A DNA stretch of 64,000 nucleotides from Martelella lutilitoris. Its GTDB lineage: Bacteria > Pseudomonadota > Alphaproteobacteria > Rhizobiales > Rhizobiaceae. The notes beneath the pieces are model-generated. The model saw only the letters and a program-made list of their open reading frames with translations, did no database searches and had not been told where the DNA came from. Where the stretch lies: positions 395,501 to 459,500 of the forward strand of contig NZ_CP066786.1 of the NCBI RefSeq assembly GCF_016598595.1, in the 5' to 3' direction. The translations under genes were made by a program, and so were the position numbers. Of this stretch, positions 24,287 through 33,833 are shown piece by piece. The number at the start of each line of letters is the position of its first letter. Position 1 is the first letter of the stretch.

Positions 24287-25315
24287 CTATCGTCGCAGCC
24301 GTTCGCGCAGCGCCTCGATATCCTCCAGCACGGCGCGGCGCACGGGCATGGGTCTGTCCGCGTTGCGGCGGCGGGCGGCATAACGCCTGGCCGATGGCAG
24401 GCGGGCGCCCGCGCCGGTTATCGAATCGAAAAGCCCTTCCGCCTGTGCGCTACTCTCGGCAACCGCGCCGCCGAGGAAGGAAGCCGGGTCGAAGGCCAGG
24501 ATCAGCTCGCCATGCATGGGAACCACGCCCGCGCCTTCATCATGGGCAAGGGACTGCGCGCTTGTCATGTCGCCGATCAGCGGGCCGGCGAGAAGCTCGA
24601 TCATGGCCGAAAGCGCAGAGCCCTTGTGTCCCCCAAATGTCAGCATGGCGCCGTTTATGGCTTCGAGCGGATCGGTGGTCGGCCTGCCGTCCGCATCGAC
24701 GGCCACGCCTTCGGGCAGCGGCGTTCCGGACCGGCGGTGCAGTTCAAGATCGCCGCGGGCAATGGCCGAGGTGGCAAAATCGAAGACGAAGGGATGCTTG
24801 CCGGGCCGCGGCCAGCCGAAGGCGATGGGGTTGGTGCCGAAGGCCGGGCGCGCGCCGCCGGCAGGCGCCACCCAGGCATGGCTGACCGTCATGGCAAGCG
24901 CCACCAGCCCCTTGTCCGTGATCGCTTCAATCTCCGGCCAGAGGGCGGAGAAATGATAGCAGTTGTTGATCGCCAATGCCGCAAGACCCGCCGTCTTCGC
25001 CTTTTCGACAAGACGCGGCAGACCCGCCTCGAAGGCCGTCAGCGAGACGCCGCGACGCGCATCGACGCGCACGATCGCCGGCGCCCGGTCGTCAACCACC
25101 GGCGTCGCCTTCGGGTCGACCTTGCCCTTCTCGGCGAGGTCCGCGCAGGAAAGCAGGCGGTAGAGCCCGTGGGAATGGCACTCGTCGCCCTGCGCGCGCA
25201 CCGTTGACGCGGTGATGGCGCGCGCATGGTCGGGGTCATAGCCCGCAAGGCGCATCACCTCCTCGCCCAGTCTTGTTGCCGCCTCGCGCGTGATCGTGGT
25301 TTCGTCGCCGGACAT
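24287..25315 (-). CDS. Malate/L-lactate dehydrogenase (Ldh2) family oxidoreductase
   Basis: The 342-residue protein belongs to the NAD(P)-dependent Ldh2/MDG family, whose members reduce 2-oxo acids or cyclic imines (malate, ureidoglycolate, 2,3-diketogulonate, delta1-piperideine-2-carboxylate). Signature segments are the SHGLYRL region with the catalytic His, AINNCYHF, PAFGTNPIAFGWP and FGGHKGSALS. The sequence around FDFATSAIARGDLELHR suggests the piperideine/pyrroline-2-carboxylate reductase (DpkA/LhpI) branch, but the substrate is not certain. ATG 25315 is better spaced from AAGGAG than ATG 25318; a much longer upstream frame is not coding-like. Confidence 0.8.
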   Translation of the reverse strand: MSGDETTITREAATRLGEEVMRLAGYDPDHARAITASTVRAQGDECHSHGLYRLLSCADLAEKGKVDPKATPVVDDRAPAIVRVDARRGVSLTAFEAGLPRLVEKAKTAGLAALAINNCYHFSALWPEIEAITDKGLVALAMTVSHAWVAPAGGARPAFGTNPIAFGWPRPGKHPFVFDFATSAIARGDLELHRRSGTPLPEGVAVDADGRPTTDPLEAINGAMLTFGGHKGSALSAMIELLAGPLIGDMTSAQSLAHDEGAGVVPMHGELILAFDPASFLGGAVAESSAQAEGLFDSITGAGARLPSARRYAARRRNADRPMPVRRAVLEDIEALRERLRR

Positions 25316-26241
25316 CATGCTCCTTTCGCCGGTTTGGGTTGCGGATGCCGGCGTGCCTGACGGCCTGATCGAACGGATCTCGCCCAGCGGGTGGATTCTC
25401 GGCAGACTGCCGAGCACGACAAGCTTAGGCAGACGGCGGGCGCGCCGCAAGGCGAAACACCTGCGGGCCGCCCGGAAGGGAAAGGCCGCGCGGGGCCGAA
25501 TCCGGCGTCCGCAGAGAAAATGTTTGACCATCAGGTAAAAGTTTTATAAACTTATGATTGCAACCTCGGCGAAGGCGGGTGACCTGGTATTCATCCGGCT
25601 CCGGAAAGCCGGGAGCGCGGCAGAAGCCGTTATGGACATGCTGCCCGCGCCTGCGAGGCGACTGGAAGTGCGAGGAAATGCCCGGTTTCCCTGCGACCTC
25701 GCCTTCCGAAGGCAGGCTTGAGATGAGCAATCCTCGTATCGTTGCCGATCGTGGTTCGGCCTACAAAGTCCTTTGTGATCTTTCCCTCGTTTTTCCCGCA
25801 AGTTGTGGCAACGCCGTGTTTTCCTGCACGCGTTCAACCAGAAGACCGAATGCCGATTTTCCCTAGCGCACCGTGATGCGCGCGGGCGGCCGCCGCGGGG
25901 CTTTGAGACCCTCGTCGGCGACGGCCAAGCGAAACCCCTGGCACCGGCCCGGACGGTCACCTGCAGCGCAGCCCGTCGTCGCGCCTGCCGACCATTCCGC
26001 ATAACTGCGAAACGGTGGATTGAAAATCCGGCAGCGCCTTGAAAGGCGCTTTCGGGGGCGGGCTGCTGCGATCGCCCGTCCGGCACGCGGAAAAGACCGC
26101 GCCCCTCTGGAGACCGCAGGGGGACAGGGCCTCGTTCCCTGGAGAACAACCGCCCGCATCTCCCTGGAAGCTGGAAAAGGGGCTGGATGCAAAAGCGGAA
26201 CAAGATAGCCGAACCCCTGGCGGGCTCGGGAGGAGACGAAA
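25316..26241. other. Gene-poor region of about 0.9 kb before the RTX gene
   Basis: No protein-like frame stands out on either strand. Visible structure: a low-GC spot at 25535-25560; a hairpin CCGGCT/AGCCGG near 25590; and a perfect stem AGCGCCTT-GA-AAGGCGCT at 26033-26050. The right end must contain the RTX promoter, with GGAGGAG just before its ATG at 26242. The region may be decayed coding DNA or a long 5' leader; I cannot tell. Confidence 0.4.
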
Positions 26242-28821
26242 ATGAGAAACCAGTTCTGGATTGATGTTCTTGGCGAAGATCAGACCAAGACGACTCAGGG
26301 CAGGGACAAGACCCAATATCTAGAGTTGATCGGCGATGCCGAGGGGAATGCTTCCGCCGCGCAAGATGATGAGGTCCGGCAGCATCACGCCCGCGACCTG
26401 TTTACCCCCGATCCGGCGGCGCTTCCGTCGAATGCGGATGGCTATGATGAAAAGTCCTGGCATGTCGTCCCCGTCGATGGTTCAGTGCTGACGGCGCAAC
26501 CCGATACGTTTACCTTCGAGGACAGGTCCCGCATCGCGTTTCAGACCGGCACAGGCGATCTGGCGCTTCCTGCATCCGTCGAAGCCATGACGCCCACTGT
26601 CTACAACAGCGCTCAGGCGGCTGGTGGCGCTGATGACACGTCCGCAGTGACGAGAGCAGCGTATTCATACGAGTGGTACCCTGTGCCGGATGCAGTCATC
26701 CATTGGAATAGGTCAACCCAGACTTTCGTGGATTTAAATAACATTGCATTCTTCAAGTCGAGCTTAATTGAACACAGACTTGAGATATATTACAGTTCTA
26801 ATAATCTTGGATCCTATGACAGTCGAATCTGGAAGTATAGTTGTGACTATGACAAGGAACATACATATGCCCTGAGATTGGACCTTAGCTCGGATTACGA
26901 CTGGCTCCGCGTCAGGGGTACGACAGATGGCGGTGTTTGCGCCTATATGGGCGGAGGAGATGACTGGGTTCGCAGCGAGGAGGCAAAGGGACTCCCATTT
27001 GCCTATTTCGACCTCGGCGACGGAAACGATGCTGCGGTCATCACGGGTGTCGATTCCAAGCCTTCAAATGGCGGCAATTACTATTTCTCGAATGTCGTCG
27101 TACGTGGCGGAAACGGAAACGACCGGATCTCCTATGAAGACGGCGGCAACGTCAGAATTTTTGCTGATGGGGGAGACGATTTCCTGACATTCTCATTCGG
27201 CAACGGACAACGGTCCGGTATCGTGGAAGCCTGGGGAGGGGACGGAGCCGACACTTTCGTCTCGATGCAGAGGACCGGCAAGGATGTGATCGTGGAATCA
27301 TCTGCCCCTGCATCGAACTGGATGATGATAACCGGCGCCTACGCGCTGCAAGACCTGCTCGGCTCCTGCGCTGGAATGGGCATTATAACCATGGGAATGC
27401 GTCAATTGATCCGCGTGGGCGAATTTATTATCAACGGCGTACGCCATGGAGGTGACTATTACTCCCAACTCAACGTCGATTCCTTTCTCAGAATTAACGA
27501 TTTTGATCCAAGGGAGGACAGTTTCATTCAATGGGCTCAAAATCAAAATTCCAACAGAAAGAGCATTAATATTTATGTTAGCAATTCTCCTTATCAGTAC
27601 GTTCGTATTAACGATGGAAAATCGACTATTGCGGAAATTTATATTGATAATACTGTTTTAAATGATCTGATAAAGATTGCAAATGATCATCATGAACACT
27701 TATCTTCAGGTGATTTTGACCTAAAGACAGCTAAGATGGCGCTTCTAAATTCAATTGTGGCTTCAGCTGTATATTATGAGAAGAACAATAATGTATTCAG
27801 GATGTGGTCTGATGACGTGAATTCTGAAGATGGAAAAACATTCAATGGAAATTCAGACGTCATGGATCTTTTGCGTCGTTCGGATGCCTATGACAGCTGG
27901 AACGACCTGTACAGCTCGATGTCAAATGGCGATTTCTTTGCCGCCTTCGGCAACAGCGGCGTCATCCAGGGTGGGGCAGGCTACGAGAGACATTCCATAG
28001 CCCTGGGAACCGAGCATAGTGACATCATCTACGCCGGCAGAAGAGCCGCTTTGGATCCCACTGCGGAACATCCCGTCGATCCCTGGTCGAGCGATGTTTT
28101 CGGGCTGGGAGGACATGACAGAATCGTCGGCTCACGCGGCCACGACAAGATCTATGCCGGATCAGGCAATGATGTCATTGATGGTGGTGAAGGGAATGAC
28201 ACCATTTATGGCGATGAGGGCGATGATGTCATCCACGGCGGTGACGGCAACGACATCATTAACTGCGGTTACGGACGAGACGAAGTTGTTTACGGCGATG
28301 CCGGCGATGATACCATTTACGCGCATGGCGGCGGCAGCGACACGATCAGCGGTGGTGATGGCAACGACACGATATACCTCAGTGAGGGTTTCTACCTGGA
28401 CAAGAACACTATTGTCCACGGCGATGCCGGCGACGACGAAATCCACGGCAGCAGTCAGTACGATCGCTTATCGGGCGATGGCGGTAACGATACGCTCTAC
28501 GGAAACGGCGGCAATGACCGCCTTTACGGCGGCGAGGGAAACGACAAGCTCTACGGCGGCTCGGGCGCAGACACGTTCGTCTTCGACAAGGGTTTCGGCC
28601 ACGACAAGATCCTCGACTTTGCCCTGTCGGAGGACAAGATCGACCTGAGCCAGATTGCCGAGCTCGACAGCTGGAGCGAGCTGCAAAGTCATCTCGGTTA
28701 CGACACCGACGTCAAAGGCCTCGGCTATTGCGCGGTGATCACGGACGGCTCTGGCAACGAGATCGATATCGCGCTTGCCGCCGGCCAGCATCTTGCCGAA
28801 AGCGATTTCATCTTCGCCTGA
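26242..28821 (+). CDS. RTX-type calcium-binding secreted protein
   Basis: The 859-residue protein has no Sec signal. Nonapeptide-like calcium repeats occur in two zones: weak ones at about 235-340 (GGGDDW, GDGNDA, GGNGNDR, GGDGADT) and a clear run at about 621-780 (GGEGNDTIYGDEGDD and many relatives). A serralysin-type end follows, with DKILDFALSEDKIDLSQ and the terminal ESDFIFA, which fits a C-terminal type I secretion signal. The 340-600 region has no repeat and no domain I recognise. The middle of the gene (about 26.6-27.85 kb) is distinctly AT-richer than its neighbours, suggesting transfer or mosaic origin. It has five Cys (201, 233, 376, 675, 830), unusual for this secretion class. Its transporter genes converge from downstream. 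Confidence 0.85.
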   Translation: MRNQFWIDVLGEDQTKTTQGRDKTQYLELIGDAEGNASAAQDDEVRQHHARDLFTPDPAALPSNADGYDEKSWHVVPVDGSVLTAQPDTFTFEDRSRIAFQTGTGDLALPASVEAMTPTVYNSAQAAGGADDTSAVTRAAYSYEWYPVPDAVIHWNRSTQTFVDLNNIAFFKSSLIEHRLEIYYSSNNLGSYDSRIWKYSCDYDKEHTYALRLDLSSDYDWLRVRGTTDGGVCAYMGGGDDWVRSEEAKGLPFAYFDLGDGNDAAVITGVDSKPSNGGNYYFSNVVVRGGNGNDRISYEDGGNVRIFADGGDDFLTFSFGNGQRSGIVEAWGGDGADTFVSMQRTGKDVIVESSAPASNWMMITGAYALQDLLGSCAGMGIITMGMRQLIRVGEFIINGVRHGGDYYSQLNVDSFLRINDFDPREDSFIQWAQNQNSNRKSINIYVSNSPYQYVRINDGKSTIAEIYIDNTVLNDLIKIANDHHEHLSSGDFDLKTAKMALLNSIVASAVYYEKNNNVFRMWSDDVNSEDGKTFNGNSDVMDLLRRSDAYDSWNDLYSSMSNGDFFAAFGNSGVIQGGAGYERHSIALGTEHSDIIYAGRRAALDPTAEHPVDPWSSDVFGLGGHDRIVGSRGHDKIYAGSGNDVIDGGEGNDTIYGDEGDDVIHGGDGNDIINCGYGRDEVVYGDAGDDTIYAHGGGSDTISGGDGNDTIYLSEGFYLDKNTIVHGDAGDDEIHGSSQYDRLSGDGGNDTLYGNGGNDRLYGGEGNDKLYGGSGADTFVFDKGFGHDKILDFALSEDKIDLSQIAELDSWSELQSHLGYDTDVKGLGYCAVITDGSGNEIDIALAAGQHLAESDFIFA

Positions 28822-28833
28822 CGGCGGGGATTA

Positions 28834-28938
28834 GAGCATCGGGCGAAAAAGTGGAATCCGGTTTTTCGATAACCCGATGCGCCCAAAAAAGAGAAACTAG
28901 ATCATCGCGCGATGCCAACTAATCGCCCGATGATCTAG
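28834..28938. repeat. Double-hairpin intergenic repeat, copy C (diverged)
   Basis: Hairpin 1 pairs GCATCGGG with CCCGATGC and inside it CGAAAAA with TTTTTCG. Hairpin 2 pairs CTAGATCATCG with CGATGATCTAG, with further pairing of GCGAT and ATCGC inside. The two-hairpin plan and the GCATCGG...CGAAAA...GGAATC wording match copies A and B. It lies directly after the RTX stop, between convergent genes. Confidence 0.8.
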
Positions 28939-28945
28939 GGAAATG

Positions 28946-28979
28946 GCGGCGCGGATCGGCCTTCGATCCGCGCCGCTTT
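28946..28979. terminator. Strong hairpin between RTX and hlyD genes, probable terminator
   Basis: A perfect 13-bp stem, GCGGCGCGGATCG (28946-28958) with CGATCCGCGCCGC (28964-28976), encloses a 5-base loop and is followed by TTT. It stands between the convergent RTX and hlyD genes, right behind repeat copy C. The short T run is modest for the plus strand. Confidence 0.6.
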
Positions 28980-29222
28980 GCATGGAAGGTGACCTGTGCC
29001 GTGTTCGCCCTTCGGGTCCATCTCACGGGTCCGGCTTGAAAGTGTTGCGGCTTTGGCCGCAAACGGGAGTTTCGGGTCGTGACGGTCGCGCCCGGCATCC
29101 GTTCGAACCGGGCACCCGGGCCGCCTCATCAGCACTTCTGGCATCTTCGTCCCAACGGTCAAAGCCGGACACCGCCGGGCGGCGCCGAAGGGGTGCGGCC
29201 CTCGGTTTTCGCGGAAATTCGC

Positions 29223-30518
29223 TCAATCGTCGCGGAAAGCCATGTCGAAATAGTCGGTCATCGGCTTCAGCAGGTAGGAGACCGGGCTGCGCGCGCCGGT
29301 CTGGATAAAGGCGGTGACCGGCATTCCCGGCTTGATGCCAAGCTTTTCCGCCTCGTCTTCGGAGGCCGGGGCAAGCGTGGCCTCGACGCGGAAATAGGGC
29401 GCTCCGGTCCTCTCCTCCGTCAGCACGTCTGCGGAAACGGTCAGCACGGTGCCGAAGAGTTCGGGCGTCGAGCGGCTGTCGAAGTTCGGAAACTTGACGA
29501 TCGCCTCCTGTCCGACCGAAACCCGATCAATCTCGGCGGGCGGGACCCGAAGCGCCAGCGTGAGCGGCTCGTCGTCCGCGGCGATCGCCGCCACCTCCGC
29601 GCCGGGCTGAATGACGCCGCCAATGGTGAAAACCTTCAGGTCATAGACCGTCCCGTCCATGGGCGCGCGCAGCGAAAGCCTGCCATATTCCTTTTCGATG
29701 ACATTCAGTTTCTCTTCCATTTGCGCGAGCTGCGGCTGGGTTTCGGCATATTCCTGCTGCGCGGCAAGGCGCGCGTCGGCCTTCACTCTCAGCAATTGCA
29801 CGGCATAGCCGGCGAGCTTGCCGTTGACGTCGGCGATTTCGGCCTTGAGGTCGGCGATCTCGGCCTCCACCATTGCCGCCTCGTGCTTCATGCTGGAAAG
29901 GCTGTTCGCCTGGGCCAGACCACGGTCGAGGAGCCCCTGATAGCGGTCGATCTCCTGATCATCGATGGCAAGCGCCTTCTCGAACGCGGCGATCTGTTCG
30001 CGGTTGGCTGCGATGACGGCATTGGCCTGCGTCTGTTGTTCGGCAAGCTGCTGTTCCATCAGGGCATTGGATTCCGCCTGAACGTCGAACACCTTGCGTT
30101 CATCCTCCAGAACGGATTGGTAGTCGGGATTTGCCTGTGCCTCGGCGACGAGACCGGGAGAGAAGGCGAGTTCGCCCGCGCTCTGCACCTGCGCGCGCGC
30201 CCGCTCAAGCCTGGCCCTGGCCTCGAAGATCTGGCGGGAGAGGATCTTCCGCTGGCCGTTGAGCTCGCTGTCATCGAGGCGGACAAGCTGCTGGCCGGCC
30301 TTGACCGCCTCGCCGTCGTGCACGTCGATCTCGGCGACAATGCCGCCATATTGATGCTGGATGACCTGGCGGCGCGCCTGCACCTCGACCTGACCGGCGG
30401 CGATGACCGCGCCGTTGATCCGCGTGGCGGCGCCCCAGGCGGCAATGCCGCCGAGACCGAGCGCGAGCGCGACGAAACCCGTGACGAGGAATTTTTTCGG
30501 TGACAATCTGTCGGACAT
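29223..30518 (-). CDS. HlyD-family type I secretion membrane-fusion protein
   Basis: The 431-residue adaptor has a short cytosolic start, one membrane helix (about 12-33), a lipoyl-like half motif (HDGEAVKAGQQLVRLDD), a long coiled-coil hairpin (about 90-270, rich in Glu/Gln/Ala/Leu), and a beta-barrel end with APMDGTVYDLKVFTIGGVI. It bridges the ABC transporter to a TolC-like channel. ATG 30518 is chosen: it lies one base after the transporter's stop and has AGGGGGG nine bases upstream. No TolC gene is in the window. Confidence 0.9.
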   Translation of the reverse strand: MSDRLSPKKFLVTGFVALALGLGGIAAWGAATRINGAVIAAGQVEVQARRQVIQHQYGGIVAEIDVHDGEAVKAGQQLVRLDDSELNGQRKILSRQIFEARARLERARAQVQSAGELAFSPGLVAEAQANPDYQSVLEDERKVFDVQAESNALMEQQLAEQQTQANAVIAANREQIAAFEKALAIDDQEIDRYQGLLDRGLAQANSLSSMKHEAAMVEAEIADLKAEIADVNGKLAGYAVQLLRVKADARLAAQQEYAETQPQLAQMEEKLNVIEKEYGRLSLRAPMDGTVYDLKVFTIGGVIQPGAEVAAIAADDEPLTLALRVPPAEIDRVSVGQEAIVKFPNFDSRSTPELFGTVLTVSADVLTEERTGAPYFRVEATLAPASEDEAEKLGIKPGMPVTAFIQTGARSPVSYLLKPMTDYFDMAFRDD

Positions 30519-30519
30519 C

Positions 30520-32250
30520 TCAATGCCCCCCTCCGGCAACGACGTTCGGCATGCGCGCGCCGGCGATGCGGCTCAACACCTCGTCACGCGGGCCGCAGGC
30601 GCGCACGTGTCCCTTCTCGAGCACAAGCACCGAGTCACATTCCGCCAGCGCAGACGGGCGGTGGGACATGAGGATGACGGCACGGCCATCGGCCTTGGCT
30701 TCGGCGATGGCGCCGTTCAGCGCCCGCAACCCGTCATCGTCGAGGCTGGCATTCGGCTCGTCGAGCACGAGAACCAGCGGATTGCCGTAGAGCGCGCGCG
30801 CAAGGCCGAGCCTCTGGCGCTGCCCTCCGGAAAGCAGGCTCTCGCCCTCCGTCAGGAGGGTGTCGTAGCCCATGGGCAGATCGAGGATCATCTGGTGGGC
30901 CCCCGCCTTCTGCGCAGCGCGCACGACCGTGTCGGGATCGGGGTTCTCGTCGAAACGGGCAATGTTCTGCGCCACGGTTCCCGGAAACAGCGTCACGGTC
31001 TGCGGCAGATAGCCCAGATAGCGGCCGAGCGTGTCCGGCGGATATTCATTGATATCGGCGCCGCCCAGCCGGATGATGCCTGCCGCTGCCGGCCAGACGC
31101 CGGTGAGCGCCCGCGCCAGAGAGGACTTGCCCGCGGCGCAGGGCCCGATCACGGCCAGCGCCTTGCCGGGCGTAAGCGAGAAGGTGATCGCCTGCAGAAC
31201 CGGTTTGCGCTCGCCGGGCGGCACGACGCTTGCCGCCTCGACGTCGATCCGCGCCTCGGGTCGCGGCAGCGGCATATGCTGTGTTTCATCCTCGATGGCT
31301 TCAAACAGGACCGAGAGGTTCTTCCAGGCCTCCCATGCGCGCTGGATCAGGCCCCACTGGCCGATTACCTGCTCGATCGGCGCGAGCGCCCGGCCGAGCA
31401 GGATGGAACAGGCAATCATTGCGCCGGCCTGAAAATGGCCCGCGAGAACGAGGACTGCGCCGAGACCCAGGGCCGCGGACTGCAGCAGCTGGCGAACCGC
31501 CTTGGAGGCCGACGTCAGCCGGCCGGAAATGTCCGAGGTCGCAAGATTGGCTTCGAGCGAGGCCGCGCGAAGGCGCTTCCAGCGCGCCAGAAAGGGATCG
31601 ACCATGCCGAGGCCGAGAATGGTTTCAAGCTGCTTGCGCGTACGTTCCGTTTCCGCATCCGCTTCAAGCCTGATCGCATGTGCGTCTGCGTTTTTCCGCC
31701 TGGTCAGCCACTGGTTGGCGACCGCCAGCGCGGTGACGACGAGCGCTCCGGCAAGGCCCAGAAGCCCGAGCCAGACGCTGAAGGCGAACATGATGGTCAA
31801 AAAGAACGGAACCCAGGGCAGATCGAAGATCGCTCCCGGCAGGGGCGAGGCGAGAAATCCCTGTATCGTCCCAAGGCTGTTGAGCGCCACGGCGGGCTTT
31901 TGCCGTTCCGACGGCAGCCGCGACTGCTTGAGGACGATCCGGAACGCTCGTTCGTCCAGCCGATCCTGAAATCGGGCGCCGACGCGGGCGAGGACCCGGC
32001 TGCGGGCATTATCGAGAATGCCCATCATGAGATAGAGCAGGACAACGAGCGCGAAGAGCGCCAGCAGCGTTGCCCCGGAATGGCTGGGAATGACGCGGTC
32101 ATAGACCTGCAGCATGAAAAGCGTGCCGGTCAGGGCAAGAATGTTCACCACGGCGCTGAAGACGGCAACGCCGCCAAGCGCCTTGCAGGAGATACCGATA
32201 GCGGCCAGAAGTTCTCTGTTTTTATTGCCTTTTTTGTTCAACATCGACAC
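30520..32250 (-). CDS. Type I secretion ABC transporter, permease-ATPase (PrtD type)
   Basis: The 576-residue protein fuses a six-helix exporter domain (about 20-300) to an ATPase domain. The ATPase shows Walker A GPCAAGKSS, the signature LLSGGQRQRLGLARAL, Walker B LVLVLDEPNASLDD and the switch His in MSHRPSAL. There is no N-terminal peptidase-like domain, as expected for PrtD/LapB-type exporters of RTX proteins. It is the first gene of an operon with hlyD, and its natural cargo is probably the RTX protein encoded convergently at 26242-28821. Confidence 0.92.
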   Translation of the reverse strand: MSMLNKKGNKNRELLAAIGISCKALGGVAVFSAVVNILALTGTLFMLQVYDRVIPSHSGATLLALFALVVLLYLMMGILDNARSRVLARVGARFQDRLDERAFRIVLKQSRLPSERQKPAVALNSLGTIQGFLASPLPGAIFDLPWVPFFLTIMFAFSVWLGLLGLAGALVVTALAVANQWLTRRKNADAHAIRLEADAETERTRKQLETILGLGMVDPFLARWKRLRAASLEANLATSDISGRLTSASKAVRQLLQSAALGLGAVLVLAGHFQAGAMIACSILLGRALAPIEQVIGQWGLIQRAWEAWKNLSVLFEAIEDETQHMPLPRPEARIDVEAASVVPPGERKPVLQAITFSLTPGKALAVIGPCAAGKSSLARALTGVWPAAAGIIRLGGADINEYPPDTLGRYLGYLPQTVTLFPGTVAQNIARFDENPDPDTVVRAAQKAGAHQMILDLPMGYDTLLTEGESLLSGGQRQRLGLARALYGNPLVLVLDEPNASLDDDGLRALNGAIAEAKADGRAVILMSHRPSALAECDSVLVLEKGHVRACGPRDEVLSRIAGARMPNVVAGGGH

Positions 32251-32844
32251 ATCCTCTCGTTATGGGAGAGCCGACTGCGCCAGCGATGCCGTCTTGAGAA
32301 CAGTCCCGCGCTCCGTCTTGATGGCGTTCCCGTCCTTCGTTCCGCCGACGATGAAGGAAGGGTTTAGCGGCCGGGCGGGATTTTTACCATGACGATAGGC
32401 AAGGCGCATGAAAACAACCCATGCGTGCCTTTTCTGCCGTGGTCATGGCAATTCTGAGGCGGCCTTGCCGCGGCGGTTTCAAGAGCCTGTCGATCTCGGC
32501 GGGGACGGCGCGGGCAACGGGCTTGGCTGGAGCGCCGGGCATCCATCCGCACCCGCACGGGAGGCGCCCACATATTGCGTTTCGGTATCGTGCGTGCCGA
32601 TAAGCTTTTCCTGCTTTCGGGCCGATGCGCCGGTGAGAAGGGCGATGTTCAAAGAGCGCGCCCGTCCTGCGTCTCGCAAGTGGCAAAGGCACCCGGCACG
32701 CCGGCCCTGCGCGGTCTATCTCGAATATCGTGTCCTGAAGCGGAGGACCGTGCAAACCGTCGACAACCCGTTCGACACGAGGTTGTCACCCATGTCTTGG
32801 GGACAATCCGTTACCTATGTCTTCGGGCTGTATAAAAAGGGTTC
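32251..32844. other. Non-coding region upstream of the secretion operon
   Basis: About 590 bases between the transporter start and tRNA-Met. Several overlapping frames exist on both strands, but none has a protein-like composition or a recognisable family. The side near 32250 should carry the operon promoter. A small stem GCATG/CATGC lies near 32407-32426. Confidence 0.4.
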
Positions 32845-32921
32845 TGGTAGCGGGAGAGGGACTTGAACCCCCGACACGCGGATTATGATTCCGCTGCTCT
32901 AACCACCTGAGCTACCCCGCC
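32845..32921 (-). tRNA. tRNA-Met (anticodon CAT), probably elongator, CCA encoded
   Basis: On the minus strand the gene starts GGCGGGGTAGCTCAGGTGG. It has anticodon stem GCGGA/TCCGC with loop ATCATAA and a T arm GGGGGTTCAAGTCCCTC, and it ends in CCA. The acceptor begins with a G-T pair and closes with discriminator A. The initiator type is ruled out by the D arm and by the lack of the three G-C anticodon-stem pairs. A CAT anticodon modified to read isoleucine is possible in principle, but the sequence is the usual rhizobial elongator tRNA-Met. Confidence 0.95.
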
Positions 32922-33263
32922 AAACCGGACCTTCATATCTGCTCTGCCGCTTGGGCCAGCGTGAAGGACGATGTTCCCGGGCAGCGCTTGACCGCGCGGG
33001 ACGGGGCGTTCTTAGGGCCTTCGCCAATGCGTGTCAAGCAGGTTTGGCGCAATTTTCGGGGCGTGCAAAAGGGGGTGGACGGAGCCCGGATTCAAGGGCC
33101 GGCCGGTCGATGCGGCCGCCTGAAGCCTGCCGCCGCTGTCGCTGCACGGCAAGGCCTGCGGCGCCCGGACCCTTCGCCTCCTTCAGCGCGTCGGCGGGGC
33201 CCGGTATTCTTTTCTCGAAATGCGCTTAAAAAAGGCCTATATGGGCCGGACGAAGGAGCAGAA

Positions 33264-33704
33264 ATGGCGCGTATGAACAAAAGCGAAGACTGGCAGGGGC
33301 GGCATGCTCCGAGCCTTGAGGCAATCGAAGCCCTGGCAATCGAGGCCTATGCCAAATTGCCCGAGCCTTTCCGCGCGCTGACCGGTGATCTCGTCGTCGA
33401 GATCGCGGATTTTCCAAGCGATGACGTGTTCGAGGACATGGCGCTGGAAACGCCTTTTGATCTGCTGGGACTTTTCGAAGGGCGCGGCATTTCCGAGCGG
33501 TTCACCATGGAAACCGGCGAGATGGTCAACCGCATCACGCTTTACCGCCGCCCGATCCTCGATTACTGGGCGGAGAACGAGGAAACCCTCGGTGACATCG
33601 TCACCCATGTCCTGATTCACGAGATCGGGCATCATTTCGGCCTGTCGGATGACGATATGGAGCGGATCGAGGAAAGCGCCGACGCGGACGACGTCCGGCG
33701 TTGA
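33264..33704 (+). CDS. Minimal zincin-like metallopeptidase family protein
   Basis: The 146-residue protein has one clear motif, HEIGHHFGLSDDDM (His119, Glu120, His123, then G and D), a zincin HExxHxxGxxD site. No signal peptide or membrane helix is seen, so it is probably cytosolic. The family is widespread in Alphaproteobacteria and Actinobacteria with unknown substrates. AAGGAG stands 7 bases before ATG 33264; upstream in-frame starts precede a stretch without coding character. Confidence 0.85.
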   Translation: MARMNKSEDWQGRHAPSLEAIEALAIEAYAKLPEPFRALTGDLVVEIADFPSDDVFEDMALETPFDLLGLFEGRGISERFTMETGEMVNRITLYRRPILDYWAENEETLGDIVTHVLIHEIGHHFGLSDDDMERIEESADADDVRR

Positions 33705-33833
33705 GCGGCGCCGTCGTTCTTCTCTGAGATGCATCGCGCCCGACCCGATCTGGCGCCCTGATCCACCCTTGAAGACGCTTGCAAGCAAAAAACGGCTCGA
33801 TGAATGACGGCTGGACAGGCTTTGCCGGAGTGC

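Noticed and set aside
25544-26203. Minus-strand open frame of 219 codons in the gap before the RTX gene
   Set aside because: It is Arg/Pro/Ser-rich with no motif or good ribosome binding site, as expected for a chance frame in GC-rich DNA.
28100-28580. Regularly spaced short repeats that might suggest a CRISPR or tandem DNA repeat
   Set aside because: They are the in-frame Gly/Asp-rich calcium repeats of the RTX protein, with no constant DNA unit or unique spacers.
32384-32755. Minus-strand frame of 123 codons upstream of the secretion operon
   Set aside because: It has no recognisable family, a biased Arg/Pro/Ala composition and no ribosome binding site.
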